Of a DNA stretch of 8,781 bases, positions 1 to 6,983 are shown piece after piece (position 1 is the first letter of the stretch; each line of letters starts with the position of its first letter). The notes below the pieces were generated by a model. It saw only the letters and a list, made by a program, of their open reading frames with translations. It was not told the DNA's origin and made no database searches. This stretch comes from Pseudothermotoga sp. (GTDB taxonomy: Bacteria > Thermotogota > Thermotogae > Thermotogales > DSM-5069). A program made the translations under genes and the position numbers. The stretch lies in NCBI GenBank assembly GCA_028276125.1, contig JAPYWY010000055.1:1-8781 (forward strand), given 5' to 3'.

Positions 1-357
1 ACCATGTACATCAAACAGTTGCCCTTCGAAAGATTGGGGAACGTCAGTTTCAAGGTGGTGACTCTCGAAAACGTTGATTCTTCAATGCTCAGAAACCTGT
101 CTGACGTTGCGATCGCAGGTCAAGAGAGATCGATCGTCGCCTTGTTCGCCGTTCAAGAGGAAAAGGTGAACCTCATCGTGAGGGTGACGAAAGATCTCAC
201 AAACAAAATCACCGCGAACGAACTCGCACGAATTGGTGCAAACTTGCTCGGCGGTGGAGGAGGAAGATCCGACTTCGCACAAGCAGGAGGAAAGGATCCA
301 AGAAAGATCAACGAGGTCGTATCCCAGATGAAACAGCTCATAATGCAGAGAATTTGA
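1..357 (+). CDS. alaS: Alanyl-tRNA synthetase, C-terminal fragment (partial)
   Basis: This is the last 118 codons of alanyl-tRNA synthetase, which attaches alanine to tRNA-Ala in the cytoplasm. The frame is open from base 1, so the ATG at position 4 is an internal Met and the true start lies upstream of the window. The visible part matches the DHHA1 / C-Ala end of the enzyme: a glycine-rich stretch followed by RSDFAQAGGKDPRKI is the classic AlaS C-terminal signature, and the protein ends with a short amphipathic helix. The catalytic core and the editing domain are outside the window. The DHHA1 domain also occurs in phosphoesterases such as RecJ, but the GGGGG..DFAQAGG motif is typical of AlaS. 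The gene converges with the ABC permease gene, and the two share the hairpin at 359-384. Family assignment is strong. Confidence 0.93.
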   Translation, partial: TMYIKQLPFERLGNVSFKVVTLENVDSSMLRNLSDVAIAGQERSIVALFAVQEEKVNLIVRVTKDLTNKITANELARIGANLLGGGGGRSDFAQAGGKDPRKINEVVSQMKQLIMQRI

Positions 358-358
358 A

Positions 359-384
359 AGAGGGGGCCCGTTGTGGCCCCCTTT
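359..384. terminator. Bidirectional intrinsic terminator between converging genes
   Basis: A GC-rich stem of about ten pairs (359-368 with 375-384; GGGGGCC against GGCCCCC at its core) encloses a 6-nt loop. It lies wholly in the 30-nt gap between the alaS stop (357) and the permease stop (388). Short U-rich runs follow on both strands: TTTCT rightward and TCTTTC leftward. It therefore probably ends both alaS and the ABC transporter operon. The U tracts are short, so termination relies on the very stable stem. Confidence 0.85.
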
Positions 385-387
385 CTG

Positions 388-1443
388 TCACATGAGTATC
401 TTCCTTGCCCTCCAGCCATGCATGGCCAAGGCGAACGCGATGACCGCGTAGGCAAGAAACTCCCTGAAGAATTCCCCCACCTGTGGCTGACCGAAGAGTT
501 TGTTTCCCGCGCTCGGCGCCACAACGAACAACGTGTGGAAGAGTAAGACACCCAGTATGGCATTCCAGATGGTCGCTTTCCTCGTGGTGGCTCCTCCAAC
601 CAGGAGGGCAGCTATGGAGAAGAGACCTATCTGCTCGTGGCTGTTGTAAGTGTTGATCGTACCTATATCCTGAAGATAGATCACCTGACCTATGCCAGCT
701 AGGACCGTCGACATGATGACCGCTATGACTCGCACCTTGTTGACGTTTATGCCCGCCACCTCAGCGATGTGCATGTCCTGTCCGACGGCCCTTATGTCTT
801 GTCCCAGCTTCGTTTTGAAGAGAAACGCTATGAACAGACACAGAGCGGCAACTATCAATAGGGGTAAGACGAACACCCTGACTGTTCCTATGCGAACCAT
901 CCAAACGTTGTTCAGTGCCGATGCCACTGTACCATAGAGATCGACGGTGTTTCTCAGTCCAACGCCTTCAGGCAACAAAAACTGCTTGGTTCTGAACGGT
1001 ATCAGAGAGCCTATGAAAAACAGGAAGATGAGCTGATAGATACCGTTCGCGAAGAAACCAAGGATCATCGATGTTATCATTTCTCTTCCCTTCGCACGGT
1101 TGAGCGTTAGACCTGCAAGCCATCCCAGAACTATCGAGATGGCGCTCGCCATCAAACACGCCACCAATATTCCAAGCAATCCTTTTATCTTCCAGTCCAC
1201 GACGAAAAACAGAGCCGCTTGACCAGCCATCGCACCCAGAACGATTCCAAAATTGAGGCCCAGTCCCCCGATGATGGGTATGATCAAAGACAACACGAGG
1301 AAAGTGTTCCTGCTGAGCCTTCTCACTATTTCACTCGCCAGAAAGATCGGAGGAATCCGCGCTATCAAGACAGCAGAAATGCACAGTATCGAGAAAGCGA
1401 TCGGCACAGCGTAAGAGATTAAGACCTTCTTCAGCTTGTCCAT
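388..1443 (-). CDS. ABC importer permease 2 (RbsC / BPD_transp_2 type)
   Basis: This integral membrane permease of 351 residues is one of two that form the channel of an ABC importer. It resembles the RbsC/BmpA-associated branched-chain-type permeases (BPD_transp_2). There are several hydrophobic segments, with a conserved LNFG near residues 63-66, AKGREM at 117-122, and a cytoplasmic coupling-loop region at about 210-238 (KTKLGQDIRAVGQ, then GINVNKVR). These motifs fall at almost the same residue numbers in permease 1, so the two genes are paralogs. The ATG at 1443 is one base beyond the TGA of permease 1, with AAAGGAGG about 9 nt upstream, implying translational coupling. This is the last gene of the series; the hairpin at 359-384 follows its stop. 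Relatives carry sugars, nucleosides and other small molecules, so the family does not name the substrate. Confidence 0.88.
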   Translation of the reverse strand: MDKLKKVLISYAVPIAFSILCISAVLIARIPPIFLASEIVRRLSRNTFLVLSLIIPIIGGLGLNFGIVLGAMAGQAALFFVVDWKIKGLLGILVACLMASAISIVLGWLAGLTLNRAKGREMITSMILGFFANGIYQLIFLFFIGSLIPFRTKQFLLPEGVGLRNTVDLYGTVASALNNVWMVRIGTVRVFVLPLLIVAALCLFIAFLFKTKLGQDIRAVGQDMHIAEVAGINVNKVRVIAVIMSTVLAGIGQVIYLQDIGTINTYNSHEQIGLFSIAALLVGGATTRKATIWNAILGVLLFHTLFVVAPSAGNKLFGQPQVGEFFREFLAYAVIAFALAMHGWRARKILM

Positions 1444-1444
1444 C

Positions 1445-2485
1445 TCATCTCGCCTCCTTTGGAGTTCGCGTGAGTGCGTACAGTATCATCCCGTTACTCA
1501 CGATAAGCCTCATGACCTCGGTGATGTCCCCACGAGTCACTTGGCTCAGCACAGGTAGGGCGATGGTCAGAAGGGTTTGGAAAATGGCTGTACCGACGAT
1601 AACGTTACGGATGTTCGCCCTCTTTATGGAGGCACCTCCTATGAGTATCGAAGCTACAGCGGGAAACGTCATGAACAAAGGTGCTTGGTACAGCTGAAGA
1701 AATCCGTAGCTCTGTGCATAAACGATGATACCAACGCCAGCCAAAACATTCGACAGAACGACCGCGATGAGTCTGGCCTTGTTGGGGTTCACACCTGAAC
1801 TGATCGCATAGCGCTCGTTCTGCCCAACCAGATCTATTGCGAGACCTGTTCTAGTTCTGAAAAAGAGGTGGACCAAGAAACAAGCTCCGGCGAAGAACAA
1901 CAACAAACCTGTGGGAAACTCAAATCCGCCGATCTTGAACTTCAGAAAGTTGTTGAGTATGTGGGCAAAGTATTTATCCAAAGCGAGGGTGTATCTCAAA
2001 CCTTTACCACCGATGGCCCAGATCATGTCAGGGTTCTTGAAAGGTAGCATCAACCACATGATCGACATGAATGCAACCACGGAATAACCCATATAAGTTC
2101 CAACCATCATCTCTTGTCCCCTGACCCTCTCCAACAACCAGCCGTAACCCAAACCGATACCGAGACAGATCAATATGGCGAACAGGATCGCAACCCAAAA
2201 GCCTGTGAATCCAGCAAGTCCAAGCTGCATGCTTATGAGTGCTCCAAGCAGTCCTCCGATGATCCCCACAGGTAAACCGAAGTTGGGCCCGGTTCCCACA
2301 CGGATCGTCGGCACCATGGCAAGCACGAGAACCCCGTTCATACCGATACGTCTTATCGAATCGCTCAAGAGCGAGGGTATCGAAACCTTGGTGAAGGCCG
2401 CAAGGACGAACAGAGCGATAAGAAAGAGAAAGATTATGAGCGTTGGTATGTCCACTCTCTTGAGCCATTCCAAGAATCTATCCAT
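1445..2485 (-). CDS. ABC importer permease 1 (RbsC / BPD_transp_2 type)
   Basis: This permease subunit of 346 residues has multiple hydrophobic segments, the first at about residues 15-31. Key motifs are GTGPNFG (64-70), RVRGQEMMVG (120-129), and the coupling loop RTRTGLAIDLVGQ (210-222) followed by GVNPNKAR (231-238), which should dock on the ATPase. I chose the ATG at 2485, although the frame is open further upstream. It has AGGAGGTG at a normal distance, and the residues after it are those expected of a permease, while the upstream extension only translates the ATPase gene out of frame. The start overlaps the end of the ATPase gene by 8 nt. Together with permease 2, one base downstream, it probably forms a heterodimeric pore in the inner membrane. 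The substrate is unknown. Confidence 0.88.
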   Translation of the reverse strand: MDRFLEWLKRVDIPTLIIFLFLIALFVLAAFTKVSIPSLLSDSIRRIGMNGVLVLAMVPTIRVGTGPNFGLPVGIIGGLLGALISMQLGLAGFTGFWVAILFAILICLGIGLGYGWLLERVRGQEMMVGTYMGYSVVAFMSIMWLMLPFKNPDMIWAIGGKGLRYTLALDKYFAHILNNFLKFKIGGFEFPTGLLLFFAGACFLVHLFFRTRTGLAIDLVGQNERYAISSGVNPNKARLIAVVLSNVLAGVGIIVYAQSYGFLQLYQAPLFMTFPAVASILIGGASIKRANIRNVIVGTAIFQTLLTIALPVLSQVTRGDITEVMRLIVSNGMILYALTRTPKEAR

Positions 2486-4070
2486 GCTGCAACACCTCCT
2501 GAAGCTCCCCAGCCATGGCGAGTCCAAACTCAGCATCGCTCGCCTTTGGTGACAAGATCGCGGAAAGTTTTCCCTCTGCAACGATTGCGATCCTGTCGCA
2601 GATCGATCTCAGCTCGGCGAGCTCACTCGAAGTCATGACGATCGTTATGCCGTGTTCCCTGTTCATGTTGACGAGATGGTCCAAAACGAGCTTTTTCGCT
2701 CCAACATCTATGCCTCTGGTTGGCTCAGACACGAACAAAATCTTTGGATTAAGCGTGAACGCCCTCGCAAGACACACCTTTTGCTGGTTACCCCCACTTA
2801 GTCTTCTGACCACTTGTGTGGGAGATTTACAACGTATATCAAGCTTCTTGATCATTTCCAACGCGTGTTCTCTGATCTTTCTTCGGTCGTACACGGTCAT
2901 GAAAAGGTACTTCTTAATGAACTGTCCAAACGCTTCTATCGCCGTGGCAGCGATGTTCATCTCGACAGACTCGTCCAAGAGCAAACCGACTCCTCTTCTA
3001 TCCTCTGAAAGGTAGACAACATTGTTTCTGAGAGCGTACGAAGGATCGTTCAATTTGTAAGGTTTACCTTCGAGATAGACTTGTCCCTCAGCGGGGAACA
3101 TTCCCGCGATACCGTTCGCCACACCGAGCTTACCGTGACCTGCAAGACCACCTATGCCCAGTATCTCACCGCGCCGAACGTCTATACTGAAATCTTTCAC
3201 CATCTCACCGGGCATGTAGACTTTCAAATTCCTTATGGACATGATGATGTCTTCATCGGAAGGTTCCTTCTTGCGGGGTGGAAGAACCACGTTTTCGAGC
3301 TTCCTACCGACCATTTTTTCAGCGATCTCCGAGACGGTGAAAGACGATGAGGGCTTACTGTCCACAACGGCACCGTCTCTCAGTATCGTGATCCTGTCCG
3401 AAACCTTCAAGACTTCGCTCAACCTGTGCGAGATGAAAAGGATCGCAACACCCTTCCCCGCCAGGTATCGGATCGTGTCGAGCAACCTTTCTGCCTCGGT
3501 TTCGGACAACACTGCGGTTGGCTCATCCAGAACCAGTATCTTCAGACTCTTTTTATCGATTTCCCGTGCGATCTCTACGAATTGTTTGTGAGCCACGGGC
3601 AAACCCGCGACCACGGCGAGCTCTTCGATCGACATGCCTATCGTACTTATCGCTTGCCTGGCTTCCTTTCTCATGGCTGGAAAGTCTAAAGTTCTCATGG
3701 ATTTTCCGAAAACTTTGCTCAGCAAGTTGTCCTTGGTTATCTCCCTGTTGAGTTTTATGTTCTCGGTGACGGTGAAGCCTGGTATGAGCATGAACTCTTG
3801 ATGTACCATGCCTATTCCATATTCCATGGCTTTTCTCGGGCTGTCGATGTTCACACGCTCATTGTTGATGAGGATCTCCCCCTCAAAACCACCCGTCGAA
3901 TGGATCACAGGCATACCGAAGAGTATGTTCATCAACGTTGTTTTTCCGGCGCCGTTCTCACCAACCAACCCGTGCACCTCGCCAGCAGCCACAGCAATAT
4001 TCACGTTCTTCAACACCTGGTTACCATAGAAAGATTTGCTTATATTCCGCATCTCCAGTGTGTACCGCAT
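2478..4070 (-). CDS. ABC importer ATPase with two nucleotide-binding domains (RbsA/MglA type)
   Basis: This 530-residue cytoplasmic ATPase has two ABC domains in tandem, the usual layout and length for RbsA/MglA/NupO-type importers. Domain 1 (about 1-250) has Walker A GENGAGKTT (37-45), the Q-loop glutamine in HQE (91), Walker B VLDEPT (180-185) and the switch His in ISHR (215). Its signature, however, reads LPVAHKQ (157-163) instead of LSGGQ. Domain 2 (about 275-530) has a poor Walker A, GLAGHGKLG (308-316, no Ser/Thr after Lys), an excellent signature LSGGNQQK (424-431), a Walker B with Ser for Asp (FVSEPT, 446-451) and Ser where the switch His would be. Thus one composite site is intact and the other degenerate. 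The start is uncertain: the ATG at 4076 abuts GAGGAGG with no spacer, while the ATG at 4070 is 6 nt from it and is preferred. Confidence 0.92.
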   Translation of the reverse strand: MRYTLEMRNISKSFYGNQVLKNVNIAVAAGEVHGLVGENGAGKTTLMNILFGMPVIHSTGGFEGEILINNERVNIDSPRKAMEYGIGMVHQEFMLIPGFTVTENIKLNREITKDNLLSKVFGKSMRTLDFPAMRKEARQAISTIGMSIEELAVVAGLPVAHKQFVEIAREIDKKSLKILVLDEPTAVLSETEAERLLDTIRYLAGKGVAILFISHRLSEVLKVSDRITILRDGAVVDSKPSSSFTVSEIAEKMVGRKLENVVLPPRKKEPSDEDIIMSIRNLKVYMPGEMVKDFSIDVRRGEILGIGGLAGHGKLGVANGIAGMFPAEGQVYLEGKPYKLNDPSYALRNNVVYLSEDRRGVGLLLDESVEMNIAATAIEAFGQFIKKYLFMTVYDRRKIREHALEMIKKLDIRCKSPTQVVRRLSGGNQQKVCLARAFTLNPKILFVSEPTRGIDVGAKKLVLDHLVNMNREHGITIVMTSSELAELRSICDRIAIVAEGKLSAILSPKASDAEFGLAMAGELQEVLQHG

Positions 4071-4085
4071 GATCATCCTCCTCGT

Positions 4086-4114
4086 AAAAAAGATGTCGGC
4101 GCGAGGCCGACATC
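4086..4114 (-). terminator. Intercistronic intrinsic terminator inside the transporter operon
   Basis: On the minus strand, a perfect 9-bp stem (GATGTCGGC at 4092-4100 against GCCGACATC at 4106-4114) with a 5-nt loop is followed at once by six U residues (4091-4086). This is a textbook rho-independent terminator. It stands between the binding-protein gene and the ATPase gene, and the ATPase ribosome binding site starts only a few bases after the U run. It probably lets part of the transcription through, giving more binding protein than membrane components. Confidence 0.82.
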
Positions 4115-4122
4115 CTTCTCAA

Positions 4123-4138
4123 TTGCGCATTCACGCAA
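4123..4138 (-). other. Small hairpin just after the binding-protein stop codon
   Basis: TTGCG (4123-4127) is complementary to CGCAA (4134-4138) around a 6-nt loop, directly next to the stop at 4140-4142. With the terminator nine bases further on, it makes two hairpins in tandem at the 3' end of the binding-protein message. It could shield the end from exonucleases. A 5-bp stem can arise by chance. Confidence 0.4.
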
Positions 4139-4139
4139 C

Positions 4140-5255
4140 TCAGAACTGAGTGACTCCGAATATGACAGAGTCCATGGTGATCATGTAGTAGTTACCAGCA
4201 CCCGCGTACTTCTTGATTGTCTTGATCCCGTATCCCGAGATTTTCTGAGAGATCACCCTGTCGAGAACTGCTTTGACCGCGTTCGTGTCGTCAGCTTTGA
4301 TTTTCTTCTGAACGAGTTCGATCGCCAGTTCGACACCAGCTTCAGTGAACACCATGTTCACAGGAACGGGCCAGGTCGCGAACCTTCCGGCTCCACCTTT
4401 CTCGATGACCTTCTCGTTGATCGCCTTGAGTATGTAGTTGTAATCTCCCTTCTTATCCGCCGGTATTTCGATTCCGAGCGCTCCTGGATAACCATGCGTT
4501 GGTGATGGACAGCACTGTTCCGGATAGATCCCACCGTGTTGTAAGATCGCTTTGATCAGAGGTTCCTGCATGCCACAGTTTGTGGAGAAGAAGGCTGTGT
4601 CTTTTCCATACTTTGCGATCTGCCTCGGGACGTCTTCCAAGATGAACTGCTGAGCGCCAGTTAAGCCCTGTTCTCCGAGTGGGTCTGGTGCGGAAACAAA
4701 GATGAATTCAATACCAAGCTCCTTACACCGCTGTTCCATGATGTTCCTTCTCTCGGCCAGGAGTTTGTAGCTCATGTGTCTCGGGAAGGAGTAGTGTATG
4801 AACCTCTTCGCACCCATCTTGTATGCGAGGTCCACTATCGTGATGCCACGACCCGGAGTGTCTGTCTCGAGTGCCACGTCAGCCACCGAACCGACTATCT
4901 CGGGGTCTTCATGTGGCACGCCGACGACGAAGATCATATCGGGTCTGAACTCTTTGACTCTTCTGATCGCGGCAACCGTTCCGGGAACTCCTTGGCAGAT
5001 CACGATTGCTTTGACCTTGGGATCGTAAGCGAGCTCCACGATTCTTGCGATTGTGGTTTCCTGCTCCTGCATGAACTTGTCCGGATACGTCACGTGGATG
5101 ATCTCGTTACCGTACCTTCTCACGACGTTCTCAGCTCCGCGGTACTCGTCCTCACCCTGCGAGACCGTTCCTGTTACAAGCCCAATCTTGAATCCCAGTG
5201 CAGCGAAGCTCAGGAGTGCGAGCATTAAAATGGCGACCACGAGCAGTTTCCTCAT
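4140..5255 (-). CDS. Secreted substrate-binding protein, DUF3798-type
   Basis: This 371-residue protein is probably the solute receptor of the adjacent ABC importer. From the ATG at 5255 it begins with a signal peptide: RK at 2-3, a hydrophobic core at 4-20, and a likely cut after ALG at residue 21. There is no lipobox Cys, so it should be a soluble periplasmic protein. The mature part begins FKIGLVTGTV and looks like a two-lobed periplasmic-binding-protein fold. I recognise it as a DUF3798-type protein from memory, not from a search. Notable motifs are CQGVPG (87-92), GVPHEDPEI (112-120), HYSFPRHMS (154-162), STNCGMQEP (224-232) and QCCPSPTHGYPGALG (247-261). The start at 5255 is preferred over the upstream one because a GAGGGGGTG ribosome site precedes it and the signal peptide starts there. 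A terminator lies downstream. Its ligand is unknown. Confidence 0.85.
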   Translation of the reverse strand: MRKLLVVAILMLALLSFAALGFKIGLVTGTVSQGEDEYRGAENVVRRYGNEIIHVTYPDKFMQEQETTIARIVELAYDPKVKAIVICQGVPGTVAAIRRVKEFRPDMIFVVGVPHEDPEIVGSVADVALETDTPGRGITIVDLAYKMGAKRFIHYSFPRHMSYKLLAERRNIMEQRCKELGIEFIFVSAPDPLGEQGLTGAQQFILEDVPRQIAKYGKDTAFFSTNCGMQEPLIKAILQHGGIYPEQCCPSPTHGYPGALGIEIPADKKGDYNYILKAINEKVIEKGGAGRFATWPVPVNMVFTEAGVELAIELVQKKIKADDTNAVKAVLDRVISQKISGYGIKTIKKYAGAGNYYMITMDSVIFGVTQF

Positions 5256-5293
5256 ACCCAAAAACACCCCCTCGAAAGATTTTGCCCTACATA

Positions 5294-5323
5294 ATTCTAC
5301 TACATCGTTCAACGCACTCGAAA
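5294..5323 (-). promoter_or_regulatory. Possible internal promoter before the binding-protein gene
   Basis: On the minus strand, TAGAAT (5299-5294) differs at one position from TATAAT. Eighteen bases upstream is TTTCGA (5323-5318), a poor -35. It lies at the end of the 111-residue gene and in the 53-nt gap before the binding-protein start, the only untranslated gap upstream of that gene within the series. The weak -35 means this is only a candidate. Confidence 0.25.
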
Positions 5324-5644
5324 TGAAATCGTCAGTTCATGTTTGCTCTCATCGTAAATCAGTTCGAGTTCTTCCAGCAGCATCGCAACCACTGCGAGAT
5401 CTTCTTCAGAGCCGTACTCACCGATGAGCGGAAGATAGTAATAACCAACTTCTTGTGGTCGGACACTCAGATAACTTCTGAGCAAATCCAGTTCGTCGTC
5501 TTTGAGGAAGACTTTTGAAACTATCTTCACACTGTATTTCTCAGCCTTTGAGATCGAGATATTCAGATTTTCAGCGGACCTTTCGAGGAGATATTTTGTG
5601 AGCTGTGCGCAAACTCGGGTAACGATCTCCTTATCGAGGGCCAT
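5309..5644 (-). CDS. Small cytoplasmic protein of unknown function, coupled to the DUF1576 gene
   Basis: I do not recognise this 111-residue protein. It has no signal peptide or membrane segment. It opens with a helix-like stretch (about residues 3-25), then alternates strand- and helix-like parts: a basic patch around SKAEKYSVKIVSKVF, a tyrosine-rich VGYYYLPLIGEYG in the middle, a strongly acidic leucine-rich helix (EEDLAVVAMLLEELELIYDE), and a final strand ending in RVR. The ATG at 5644 is preferred over the GTG at 5647 because it sits 7 nt from GGAGG and shares its first base with the TGA stop of the DUF1576 gene (TGATG), a common sign of translational coupling and of a shared role. The tight coupling makes it likely to be a real gene and possibly a cytoplasmic partner of that membrane protein. 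Confidence 0.75.
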   Translation of the reverse strand: MALDKEIVTRVCAQLTKYLLERSAENLNISISKAEKYSVKIVSKVFLKDDELDLLRSYLSVRPQEVGYYYLPLIGEYGSEEDLAVVAMLLEELELIYDESKHELTISFRVR

Positions 5645-6939
5645 CACAGATCCTCCCTCTTATGAATCGTCTTGATGATCGGAATCAGCACGATGGCAAC
5701 CAGGCCTCCGGCAAAACCGTTGTTGTAGAGATTTAACCCCGCATGCAGAAACCCCACGTTGTTCACCATCGCATTGTGCAGAAAACCTGCTATGATACCC
5801 CAAACGATTCCGAACTCTCCAGCGATGGGAGCAACCGTCGTTCCAAAGATGGCAGCGAGCACATTGTTCGGACTCCCCAGCTCATAGCTGTTCGAGATGC
5901 TCGCTATCGTCACACCGACGATCACAGGTACGACGTTTCTCAAATGTTTTCCGAGAGCCGCGAAACCTGCAACAGTCATTATCCCTCCAATCGTTGGACC
6001 ATTCAATTGACTTTTGATGAGCAGAACGTAAACCGTTGAGATCGTGCCCAGGATTCCGATGTTAATGAGCGTGAGCGGCACACCCTCGAGGATAACGAAG
6101 TCTGTGAGTAATCTTCCAGAGTGTCTCATCAATTTCTTGTAGCCTTGCAAACTCCTGTTGTTCAGCAACCAACCGCAGAATATAACGAACAAGAACAGCG
6201 GAAGCAAAAACAGTGAAAAGACGACGTTGTTCCCCTCGCTCCAAATTCTCTGCACGGGAATCTGAACACCATAAATTCTGAAAAAAGCGGCCGCAACGGT
6301 ACCCACCAAACCACAGGTGAAACCCACGTTGTACAGATTGTACCCTTTATGTAACGTAAGAAAATGACCAGCCATCGAAGGCAGAAATAAGCCGACCAGA
6401 ATGCCAACAATGTAAGAGAGCACGAGCCTCGGCACGTTTGTTGCAGGAAGATTGAAAGCAACGAAGGATACCAACGGTGAGATCGCCGTACCGAAGTACG
6501 CGACGTAGATGTACCTCTGTATGGGTTCCCTTCTCCAAAACGAATAGAGAAACACTCCTATGAGGATGGGCCAAACGTTGAAGATGTTTTTCCCAAACAA
6601 AGCAAAGCCGCCCACCGTGAGAACGGATGCGTAAGAAAGCCCACTGATGGGCACCCTCAAGAGCCTCAGAATGAACGTGAACAAGATCATCAGAATACCC
6701 GAATTGAAAAACGCTGCCGCGATGCCACCCACCCGTATGTAGTCCGTGAGCAAATAATCGGGGGTGCGAACTATCCGAAGCAGATCTTCGAAGAACTTGA
6801 CGGGATACCAAACACCGAACAAAAGACCAAAAAACAAGAAGGACCATCCGAAAAAGTACAGAGTCAAGGCTTTGAACTTCTCCTCGTCCGAAGAGAACTC
6901 CTTCAGAATCGTTGAGAAAGAATCGAGGAATTTCAGCAC
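5644..6939 (-). CDS. Polytopic membrane protein, DUF1576-type, internally duplicated
   Basis: This 431-residue integral membrane protein of unknown function has about 14 hydrophobic segments after a charged cytoplasmic N-terminus (residues 1-24). I recognise it as DUF1576-like from memory. It is built of two repeats in the same orientation, about 61-223 and 275-423. Matching pairs include LLTDY (63-67) with LLTDF (277-281), TVGGFALFGKNIFNVWPI (108-125) with TVAGFAALGKHLRNVVPV (322-339), FGTAISP with FGTTVAP, and GYNLYNVGF (199-207) with GLNLYNNGF (401-409). Such duplication is typical of channels and secondary transporters. The start is GTG at 6939; an in-frame TGA four bases upstream excludes most longer versions, and GGAGG lies 10 nt away. 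It is the first gene of the minus-strand series and overlaps the 111-residue gene. It could be a permease for a related compound or an accessory to the ABC importer. Confidence 0.82.
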   Translation of the reverse strand: MLKFLDSFSTILKEFSSDEEKFKALTLYFFGWSFLFFGLLFGVWYPVKFFEDLLRIVRTPDYLLTDYIRVGGIAAAFFNSGILMILFTFILRLLRVPISGLSYASVLTVGGFALFGKNIFNVWPILIGVFLYSFWRREPIQRYIYVAYFGTAISPLVSFVAFNLPATNVPRLVLSYIVGILVGLFLPSMAGHFLTLHKGYNLYNVGFTCGLVGTVAAAFFRIYGVQIPVQRIWSEGNNVVFSLFLLPLFLFVIFCGWLLNNRSLQGYKKLMRHSGRLLTDFVILEGVPLTLINIGILGTISTVYVLLIKSQLNGPTIGGIMTVAGFAALGKHLRNVVPVIVGVTIASISNSYELGSPNNVLAAIFGTTVAPIAGEFGIVWGIIAGFLHNAMVNNVGFLHAGLNLYNNGFAGGLVAIVLIPIIKTIHKREDL

Positions 6940-6954
6940 CGTTCATCTTCCTCC

Positions 6955-6983
6955 TTGGTCTGTTCTCTGATTCTGAGTATAAT
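6955..6983 (+). promoter_or_regulatory. Sigma-A type promoter of the V-ATPase operon
   Basis: TTGGTC (6955-6960), a 17-bp spacer and a perfect TATAAT (6978-6983) make a strong housekeeping promoter facing right. Transcription would begin near 6990 and give a leader of about 120 nt before the first ATPase gene. The -35 lies on the reverse complement of the DUF1576 ribosome binding site. Confidence 0.7.

Noticed and set aside
2028..2468. A 146-codon minus-strand frame inside permease 1.
   Set aside because: It is a shifted frame of the permease gene, rich in Arg, His and Cys, with no motif or start signal.
3798..4505. A 235-codon open frame on the plus strand across the ATPase and binding-protein genes.
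   Set aside because: It is antisense to two clearly recognisable genes, runs through the intercistronic terminator, and lacks a ribosome site. Its composition (many His, Arg and Ser) is that of a mirror frame.
5645..5647. GTG at 5647 as the start of the 111-residue protein.
   Set aside because: The ATG next to it is a stronger start codon, 7 nt rather than 4 nt from GGAGG, and gives the usual TGATG coupling.
6347..6946. A 199-codon minus-strand frame whose ATG at 6946 lies 3 nt from the AAGGAGG site of the DUF1576 gene.
   Set aside because: It overlaps the well-supported DUF1576 frame almost completely, its product has no membrane pattern or recognisable motif, and the DUF1576 frame shows an internal repeat that only a real protein would keep. 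The spacing is also short.
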